Shown in pieces: positions 56,489 through 64,000 of a DNA stretch of 64,000 nucleotides. Where the stretch lies: positions 248,001 through 312,000 of the forward strand of contig JARKIF010000022.1 of the NCBI GenBank assembly GCA_029378245.1, written 5' to 3'. The stretch is from Roridomyces roridus (taxonomy: Eukaryota > Basidiomycota > Agaricomycetes > Agaricales > Mycenaceae). The position numbers were made by a program, and so were the translations under genes. The notes below the pieces were generated by a model that had not been told where the DNA came from, searched no databases, and saw only the letters and a list, made by a program, of their open reading frames with translations. Positions within the stretch are counted from its first letter, which is position 1. Every line of letters begins with the position of its first letter.

Positions 56489-57805
56489 ATGGCTCTGGAA
56501 GCCGGTGGCTTTCTGCAAGGTAATATCTCAGCTCTATTTCATTTCGTTCATCCCGTTCACAAGTAACCCGCAGGATTCAGGGCTATCCTAGACTTGGGAG
56601 ATACCCAAAGAATTTGTTGCCATCTCGTTGTCAAACAACACGGCCAAGATGATGCATCGCAGATTCTTGCAGGGGTCAGGTTCCCCTCCCTCCTAGTTGC
56701 TCATCGGGAGACCACTGCATGTACCACTGCACTTGCCATCATCTGCGCTACACAAAACCATCTCGCTTCTCGACCTGACGTAGACCTCGCCCCAGCACTT
56801 CGGCAAGTACTCGAGCTGGACGGGCCCTGCTACCACAATGTCCTTGTCTCGACAACACGGATCCCCAATTTCAAGGAAGGGACCTATCGAGATTGGCAGA
56901 ACGGCTTTCGACAGATCGGCCGCTTGCAGTCTTTCTCATCGACACTTCCTTCCCCGGAATTCGACGACAAGTTGGATGTGTTGGCTGCCACTGCTGACAG
57001 CGGTAACTCCATGGCCTCGGACTTTTATACAATATGGCGGCCGATGGGTGTTTCACCCGAGTCGCATTTCATCCTTATCTTTAACATCCGCCATCCGGAG
57101 CCTTTGCCATCCATTGAGCTCCCTATTGACTGTAGGATGTTCGGTTTGGCCCTTCCCTCGAGCAACACCGCTCCACCCAGTTTTGACACCCCAAACCTCC
57201 TCTCCTCAACTCCCTCCGCATCGGGATCGCCGCTATATTCCCCAGGCTCCCCAGCCCACCACTCTTCGGGCTCCTCGGCCCCTTCCCGAGGCAGCCGTTC
57301 CAGAAGCACCTCCCCAGCTCCGTATCGCGCGGCAAGTCTTGGGCCGTCGATGACCGAGGTCAAAGACCTTTGTCGTTTACAAGTCTCAGACTTTGAAACT
57401 TTGGAGGCAAAGGCTACATGGAGTGCGGGCACGCGTGGGACCAACCTGGCTACCCTGGCCCGCTCGTTCTATGCGATGGAGCAGGTCTTGGACGGACTTG
57501 GGCTAAATCCGACCGATTTCAAGGCACCCCGAGAGTTCAAGCTCCACAGTGGGGAAGATCTCGTCCTGACAGCCGAGGATGTACTCACCTCCTTTGGTTG
57601 GAAGGAGTCGACATTCAGCAATAAACGAACGATGTACAAGCGAGCCGAATCCGTTGCCAAAAGTATCTGGGCGAGCTCAGGTGGGCCACGTTCCTTACTC
57701 CCCAGTGTTCTCAACACTCAAAGCGTACAGATACTTCTGATCCGAATTCGCCACGAATGTATGAGATCCATCAGGGTATCTGTTACCTGTGGGGAGGTCC
57801 TCTAA
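56489..57805 (+). CDS. Unknown protein divergently paired with the integrase-core gene
   Basis: Exon 1 from ATG 56489 (MALEAGGFLQ) is joined over an intron (about 56520-56573, GTAATA...CGCAG) to FRAILDLGDTQRICC; the rest is one long frame. The middle is globular (LVAHRETTACTTALAIICAT, FDDKLDVLAATADSG), followed by a Ser/Pro-rich linker (SPGSPAHHSSGSSAPSRGS) and a helical C-terminal block (FETLEAKATWSAGTRGTNLA, then MEQVLDGLGLNPTDF, EDVLTSFGWKESTF). I recognise no enzymatic domain. The last 30 residues may be replaced by an alternative spliced end, since a nearby frame keeps reading (GICYLWGGPLTHFDSALPSS). The tight pairing suggests a partner of the integrase-like protein; that is inference. 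Confidence 0.6.
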
Positions 57806-57939
57806 CCCACTTTGACTCCGCCCTACCTTCATCCAAGGCTCCAGGAGCAGAGGGATACACAGCTGGTCTACGTCAAGGTGACCTCAAGCACTGCGATGAG
57901 CTCCTCAAAATCTATGCCACCACCTAGTTGCACACTGGG

Positions 57940-58140
57940 ATCACCGCACCGCACTGTCCCATACCGCTTTCTTGAATCACCGCACCATACCATACCGCTT
58001 TCTTGAATCACCGCACCATACCATACTGCTTTCTTGAATCACCGCACCGCACTGTACTATACCACTTTCTTGAATCACCGCACCGTACTGTATCATACCA
58101 CTTTCTTGATGGTACTGTATCATTTCGTTTTCTTGGATTA
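57940..58140. repeat. Minisatellite, units of about 38-40 bp
   Basis: Four to five diverged tandem units around CTTTCTTGAATCACCGCACC, separated by variable CATACCATACYGC stretches. Nothing coding; 58140-58316 is otherwise empty. Confidence 0.85.
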
Positions 58141-58316
58141 CACTGTACACATCTCTGCTACCTAACTACTTCATTGACCATAACACTTACTGTAGATTTC
58201 TCCACTCGTAAATAATATTGCTAAGCACAGCTTACAAGCTCAAGATGTGATAGCGAGGACATCAAGTATAGGAATTTGAAAGTGTAGTAGCAAGTACAAA
58301 GTAAAGTAAAAGATGT

Positions 58317-59888
58317 CTATGCCAAGCGGACCTTGTTAGGGAGGTGCTCCCCATCTTCTTCATCATCACCCTCGCTCTCGACGTCCGTGAGGTCGCTGAT
58401 CTCCCCAGCCTCAGCCTCCGCCCAGACCTCCACCCGCACCCGCCCCGTGTAGTTCTTGACTTTCACATCCTTCCACAGTGAGAATTGTTTGAGCGCGGTC
58501 GCCCAGCGTGCTTGGCGTTCCTGCTCCCGACGCGCGACATCCTCCTCAGAGGCAGTCGTCTTCCATGCAGCGTCTGATTTGTAGCCGTTTGCCGCCCAAC
58601 GAAAGAGCCCGCCTGCCGAATATTGGACGAGAGAGAAGCGCTCCTCGCCTGCTTGGATGGGGGTGTTGGAGTAGGTGACGACGGCCGACGGGATGAGAAT
58701 GCTGCACCCGGGCGGGAAGCGTACAATGAGATTGTAATCCCACAGCACAAGATGCCCGCCCTTGTCGGCATCGAAATTGCCGAGCGCGCCAATGAGGCAC
58801 ATGCCGTTCGCGACGTTGCCATGGTCAGCATGGGGGGGAGAGACGGAGGAGGGGCCGAGGTTGGCAGTGAGAGTGGCGAAGGGGCTATGGGGGAAGAGAC
58901 GGCGTAAGCCGGGATGTTTCTTGCATAGTTTGCGAGTGGTGCAGTAGTAGGTGGAGTAAATGGGGTAGCAGAGGGCCTGGAACGGTCCTGAAAGTAGGGG
59001 TGAGTGAAAGTCTGGCATGCAAAAGAAAACCCCACACCGTACGGGTACATTGCCATCCGACGTATACTGTGCGCCGCCATTAACTCGTCCATTGCGCGTC
59101 GGTTTTGCACGGAAGATTTGAAGTTGCCTACTTCAACGCGGCCGCCGCCAAAACCAAACCCGGCGATTCCGGTGGGAAAGCCGCCTTCCTCCTCATATGC
59201 CCGCCGGTGGTGGCACGCGTCTGGAGAGAAAGACATCTGCTCCCGCGCGGCACGCATCTTGGCAGTAGCTTCCGCGACAACGGGCGCCCACGCTTTGCGG
59301 GGGATGGGGGGTGCGATGAGCACGCCGATGATGTGCCCGGTACGGTCAAGCATGACGTGAGTCTTTCTGCAAGGCTTACATCAGTCGGGAAGAAAGGAAA
59401 AGGATAGACAGACGCGTACTCTCCACTCCAATCTGCGTACTGCATATGGGCCTTGAGGAATTCGGCGTCGCGTGCGTGAGCAAGCCATGGGTGCTCGAGT
59501 GGTTTTGGTAGGCCGGTCCATCGAGGTTTGGAGGCACGGAAGTCGGCAGCAGAGAAGGTGAGGGGAATGGAAGATGTAGCAGCAGCCTTATGGAGCACAC
59601 GTGGAGAGGGAGTGGGTGGTGACGGCTCGTCGTCAGCGAGACGAGCCGCAGCCTGGCGTTTATTGCGGTCATGGGCGCGCTTTTTTTGTTTCATCTTTCC
59701 AGCACGGCTGAGAGTAGGTGACGAGTCGGCGGGGATGGGTGAGTTGGAAGGCGGGATGGGAGCCTCTAGCTCGTGTTCTTCCTCGTCAGCACAGATGCCT
59801 TGGTCTTCGCGTGCCATGCGTTCCGCGTTTTCACGAATAAGTGCTGCTTGCAGATCGAAGTGCTGGCATACAATAGGCGGTCCAAAGT
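58317..59888 (-). CDS. TET/JBP-type 2OG-Fe(II) dioxygenase, first exon missing
   Basis: Three exons on the minus strand: 59888 to about 59421, then from KTHVMLDRTG, then from PFQALCYPIY to the stop at 58317. The fungal TET/JBP core is recognisable: PPHADHGNVANGMC with the iron-binding H-x-D, ALGNFDADKGGHLVLWDYNL, FPPGCSILIPSAVVTYSNTP, then RFSLVQYSAGGLFRWAANG. The position where family members usually have HSN, the distal iron-binding histidine, reads YSN (TAC codon, 58671-58673). The family oxidises 5-methylcytosine in DNA in characterised members and is expanded in basidiomycetes alongside KDZ transposons. The N-terminal part is low-complexity and basic (KMKQKKRAHDRNKRQAAARL). The region opens at an acceptor (CTCAG before 59888) with no start codon in this exon. 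Confidence 0.8.
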
Positions 59889-59939
59889 CTGAGAAAAGGG
59901 TTAGAAACAGTAGTAAGTACACTGAATAGACGAAATGAG

Positions 59940-61691
59940 TGTATCATCATCAGGAAAATGTTTTTCTTCTGGCGGTTCTGGCAGCGGGCCCGCCAGAACC
60001 GCCAGAAAGCCAGAATGTCAACTGGCGCCAGATGAACATTTATGGCGCCAGAACATGCCATCACGTACATTCTGGTGCCAGTACCATTGCCAGTACGTGC
60101 ATTCTGGCGCCAGCACCCACAGAACATTATTTGAATCACACATGCAGGGATAGAAAAGCAATATATTCATGACTATACTAGCTACTTACACACAATGTAT
60201 GATTAACCAAAACAACCAACGGAGCCAATTGTATAACATTGAAGGGACGGCTTGAAATAGAGGGACCGGGTTAAACACAAACAGTCAGCGCAACCTTGAG
60301 CACGAGAATCTACGAAATATGATGAGTACGTGTGCCGAGAGGACTGGACGCAACATACTGTATTTGACACCAACGGGGAAGACCAACGACAGCGGGCGGA
60401 GATGAAAGCGGAAGTGTTGAGAGCCGAAGGGTTGCGTGCGGTGCATCTACTTGAACAGTTAGTCGAAGGACATACACATGATATATGTACGCACCCGCAG
60501 CCAGGACACAAGGGTTGGCGTTCGTGTCGGCCGGGCAATGCATAGCGATGCACACACGGTTGTAACTCCGTGATCATAACGGACGACGGGAGAATCGTAA
60601 GGGGGGGGGAGGAGGTAGGGGTTTGGATAAGTCTATTGCGAACAGTGAGCCGGAGGACAAGGAAACGAGACCAGCACGCACCGGTTTCCCTACTCCATCC
60701 ACAAGGAATCCAGACAGTCGAGGCCTTGTATCTTGTACCTGAGGCTGCAGTCATTGAGCACAGAAATGTCACATTTCATATACACATACACACCTCGATG
60801 CAAGGAGATTGAGGCTCAATGGCAAGCGGATGAAGGCTGCGAGACGTGGTCAGAGATGGCTCTCGGTGAGTTAAGTGGATGACCTGGGGAGTGCCCACCA
60901 TCAGGGCTCGGAGCACGGGGGCTCGCCGACCAACGCTAGAAGGGAGACAATGAAGAGGGAAGGAAGGAAGAGGGAGCGAGATGGCGGGAGGAAAGAAGAG
61001 GTTGTTGACGGCCGTTGTCGTCTTTCCAAATCCGGTCGTCAACAACATCACGTGTGGGACCGGCCATTGAAACGCCGGTATCCACGTCCGAATCCGATGA
61101 CACTTGATCTCGGCAATGGACTTGGAAGAATTCCGACTCTCTCTTTTCTCCTTCTCTCGGAATCTCTCCCGTTGTGCTCACTACTCCTTCTCCGCCACTG
61201 CCTGTGGCCATCATGCCGGTCACCATAGCCGAATTCAACACCGCTACGCCACCGCGCAAGCGCGCAGCCGCCACGGCCCACTCATTGAATTGCAGGAAAC
61301 GTACTCGAGCAGTCCCAGTCCTGACTCTCCAACACGGGAGTACTTTTCAATCGCAAAGGAGGTTCTGGTGCGTTGTTTTTGAGTGTCAAAGTTGAAAATT
61401 GGGGTGCAAGGAGTGTATTCCGAGGCTGAAACAGTAAGTTTGTACAAATACAACAGACTTGACTCGTTTCCCAGTCCCGGTTCCAAATATATTCACATTA
61501 TGGACAACTATTTCAATATGATACTGTCCGATTTTTGAGTGACCTCGACTCAGCCAGAATGTTACATTCTGGCAGTTCTGAACTTTCTGGCAGATCCCCG
61601 GCGACATTCTGGCGCCAGACACGCCAGAGCGCCAGTCACTGCCAGAAGCTGCCAGAACGCGCCAGAAGAAAAACATTTTCCCGATGATACA
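59940..61691. mobile_element. Element with TGTATCATC ends and CTGGCGCCAG-rich arms, 1752 bp
   Basis: The left end TGTATCATCATCAGGAAAAT and the right end (inverted TGTATCATCGGGAAAATG) share the following TTTTTCTTCTGGCG. Both arms (59960-60115 and 61555-61665) are full of TTCTGGC, GCCAGAA and TGGCGCCA motifs in both orientations, like transposase-binding arrays. I see no target duplication and no transposase in the 1.4 kb between the arms. It lies exactly where the missing first exon of the TET/JBP gene should be. Confidence 0.6.
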
Positions 61692-61912
61692 AAACACCCT
61701 CGCCCTGCCCTGTGGTGTATGGGTTGGGCACGACTCTCAGGAGGGGTTGGGAGGAAATGGAAGGAAGAGTAGTGGGGGAACGCACCCGATGTATCCTCCA
61801 TCGTCTGGTCCGACAGTGTTGCTGGCAAAGGTGTTTATGTCACGTGTCGGTGGCGGGACGCGTTTGTTTACGCTTGCTGGTTCTCCTTCCTTTCTCGGCA
61901 CTGACACACACT

Positions 61913-62455
61913 TAGGGCTCCGACCCGGCCGTTGACGGCGACGGCCGTCGCTCTGACGGCCGTCATGGGAGGTCGGACGGGCCCCACCCGGCCGTCAGAC
62001 CATGTTGCGAGGCCTCAAAACGGCCGGGTGGTACCCGTCAGACCCGTCACGGCCGTCATGACGGGTTAGAGCGGTGACAGCCCAGGACAGCCCGTGCCTC
62101 CGGCTAAATCGACCATCAAATTGATGTAAACGTGATGCCGAAGTCAAAATTACGGATTGGCAGTCGTGAAGCCTCCAGAAGCGCAGTAGTGGGCCATCGG
62201 GACGATTGCCAATGACCCAGGTGCGCCACCCCTGGAGCATCAAGTGATGATGGCAGCTCGGCATGGGTAGTTAGCCGAGGACCCGTCACCACCCGTCATG
62301 GCCCGTCGACGGCCGGGAACGGGTACCCCGTCAGCCAAGGAACCGGACCCGGACCCGGCCGTCAAAATTGTGGCTTCAGAGGGCTGTACGGCCGGGCCGG
62401 CACCCGTCGTGACGGCTCGTTGACCCGTCATCTTGACGGTCGGGTCGGAGCCCTA
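61913..62455. mobile_element. hAT-type MITE, copy 2 of 2, 543 bp
   Basis: Same ends (TAGGGCTCCGACCCGGCC) and body as the copy at 34317-34870, but with its own perfect 8-bp duplication CACACACT (61905-61912 and 62456-62463). The independent targets and close similarity show recent mobilisation of both copies. Confidence 0.93.
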
Positions 62456-62463
62456 CACACACT

Positions 62464-63333
62464 CTCGACTCGACACTCGACCCGACCCGACAGGACCCCA
62501 CACCCTACATCTCTAGCCTCCCCACTGCAACTGTGCACCTTATGGTCCACGGCAACCCCGGGCATTTTTTCTCATGGGTTCTCTGACAGCAGTGAGCACG
62601 AGAAACACGGACACCAGCTCTGCACCGCGTACCTGGGGACGTACACAGTGCATGCTGACAAAGAGCAGAAGGAAGGCGCAGCTGAATTATCTCCCTCCCG
62701 CCAGATCTTCCATGCCTGGAGCACTTACAAGCGTGCGTGACAAAAACTTCATCTTCATCATCTCTGGCTCGTTCGGGCCCATCTTGGAGTCTAACGTCGT
62801 CTATAGAGCTCTCCTCCTGCGCTACAACGGATATTCAACTCGCCCAAGAGCATCTGCTGCCTCCGTTCCTCCCGGCCGCACCGGCAATAACAATCTGGTG
62901 CAGTGGATATGAAGGTGAGTATCTCTACCATATATCAACCTCTGGGCCTCCTCGGATCGTCTAACTTGGGCTCCAGGGAGGACTCTATACGCAAAGAGCG
63001 GCTTCCAACGTGTGCCCCTCGAAAGGAAGGAAGGGTATCAAGAAAGGTTGTCGACGAGGGTACGTCGCCCCTGTTTCTTTATTCTGCTCATGCCTAATTT
63101 CTCCCCAAGAGTAGTATAGCAATGCCGAGCTGTGCATACTGCGAGCGAGCATCGAGTTGTGTGAATTGCAGGAGGAGATTGACGACGACATGGGCGGACA
63201 TGGTGCGCCTGTTGCGATCTTTATGGGTGTTCCAACCCGACACCCTGCCTGCTCCAGCCTCCCTTCTCTGAATCGGCACTCGGCATCACACACACTGGAC
63301 AACTGCTGTCTTGCACCTTTCTTCTCGGCGGCC
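62464..63333. other. Unassigned right-edge region
   Basis: Many short frames but no recognisable domain. A block at 63017-63063 (CTCGAAAGGAAGGAAGGGTA and following) recurs in diverged form at 63538-63600, so part of this region has been duplicated. Confidence 0.4.
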
Positions 63334-63432
63334 ATGTCTCCGAAGCCAGCCCCCAGCTTCACGGACGAGATCATCTCGCAGATCCTCACGCCTGTTCTAC
63401 TCGTGCCCGATGCCAAGTTTGCTCGAACTTGA
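63334..63432 (+). pseudogene. F-box-like N-terminal fragment
   Basis: ATG 63334 gives MSPKPAPSFTDEIISQILTP followed by VLLVPDAKF, which matches the start of a common mushroom F-box family (DEIISEIL...). The frame stops almost at once. No continuing F-box protein could be traced downstream by eye. Either an exon of a spliced gene running past the window or a fragment. Confidence 0.35.
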
Positions 63433-64000
63433 CTCTCGTTCTCTGCCAGTCGCCTCAACCTTCGCTAGCAACCCGACCCAAGGTACATTCCCCAGACCGT
63501 CGCTTTCATTCTCGTGCTCACCTGTTCTGCTCCCAGAACTCGAAAGGAAAGAAGGGTATCAAGAAAAAGCTGTCAAACCCTTCTTCCACGAGGGTACGCA
63601 TCAACCCGCCTTTACGGCGAAACAGAAGGCTTCTTCGCCGTTAAATCTGCCACAACATTGACACGCACGTGGACATCATCGTGTGCTCGCAGACGGCGCG
63701 CGTTTCGACTATATTCAAAACGGACAACGACGCAAACTGGTCCAGCGCTCGGGATGCCAACGGCGCTGTCTCCTACATCTTTGCCACATCCCTAAACGGA
63801 GGTCGTCTATTGGAACGCGGAGCACGGCACGCATTTGAGCGGGATACGAAGGTGGGAAACTGCCGACGTCTGTATTTCTGGAGGGCATATCGGTGAGATC
63901 TCCCCGTATTTTGCTTGCAGCCGGATCTGACATCTGCGAACAGTCGGATGATACCAACTCTTGCCAATGTCGTGAATTGCTGGCCCGCACGACTTCAAGG
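63433..64000 (+). other. Unassigned right end, possible partial exon 63669-63896
   Basis: The frame at 63669-63896 (DIIVCSQTARVSTIFKTDND, then GAVSYIFATSLNGGRLLERG) has protein-like composition but I do not recognise it, and it would have to be spliced from the sequence before it. Confidence 0.2.

Noticed and set aside
58317..62455. KDZ transposase next to the TET/JBP gene
   Set aside because: I looked for a long transposase frame in either direction and found only short frames.

Overview
The window looks like a stretch of a filamentous basidiomycete (Agaricomycetes, mushroom-type) genome. The signs are many spliceosomal introns of about 45-65 nt with GTNNGT donors, gene families expanded in mushrooms (TPR-CHAT proteins, multi-exon cytochrome P450s, F-box proteins, Zn2Cys6 factors, TET/JBP-like dioxygenases), and several classes of fungal transposable elements between sparse genes. 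No rRNA gene, convincing tRNA gene, CRISPR array or bacterial operon was seen.

Layout. 1-3331 (-): TPR-CHAT protein running off the left edge. 3739-4284 (-): small membrane protein with a hAT-type MITE at its start codon. 5744-8179 (+): intact 17-exon P450. 8671-11465 (+): 5'-truncated tandem P450 copy with a 1.1-kb MITE in one intron. 13044-13904 and 16579-17854 (-): two paralogous secreted SH3-like proteins with the same exon pattern. 14.7-15.7 kb: degenerate retroelement-like ORF. 18.8-19.7 kb: CACTA-like element. 20.5-21.7 kb: nested TA-target inverted-repeat elements. 22630-24013 (-): UbiA-type prenyltransferase. 26.2-28.6 kb: further non-autonomous elements, one nested in another. 29.4-33.9 kb (-): LINE with endonuclease, RNase H-like and RT regions, broken by a hAT MITE. 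33961-35203 (-): Ala/Pro-rich ORF broken by another hAT MITE. 35234-36057 (+): Zn2Cys6 factor. 36838-38887 (-): CNNM/Mam3-type transporter with exons of 3, 10 and 11 nt. 41.4-42.1 kb: metallophosphoesterase pseudogene. 42418-44646 (+): second intact P450. 44821-49849 (+): complete Ty1/copia element with matching LTRs, inserted into a small secreted-protein gene. 50836-51696 (-): unknown Ser/Pro-rich protein. 52606-54041 (-): F-box gene with a frameshift. 54490-56411 (-) and 56489-57805 (+): divergent pair, one an integrase-core protein. 58317-59888 (-): TET/JBP-like dioxygenase missing its first exon, next to an element rich in TGGCGCCA-type motifs. 61.9-62.5 kb: second copy of the MITE at 34.3 kb. 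The right edge is largely unassigned.

The genes do not form an obvious pathway. Three P450 loci and a UbiA prenyltransferase could belong to a dispersed secondary-metabolite neighbourhood, but that is weak inference. The strongest observations are (1) very small exons, above all a 3-nt exon supplying the conserved Glu of FGEIIPQ in the CNNM gene, (2) repeated GC-AG introns, (3) at least six hAT-type MITE insertions with legible target duplications inside or beside genes, and (4) a TET/JBP homologue with a His-to-Tyr change at the probable distal iron ligand.
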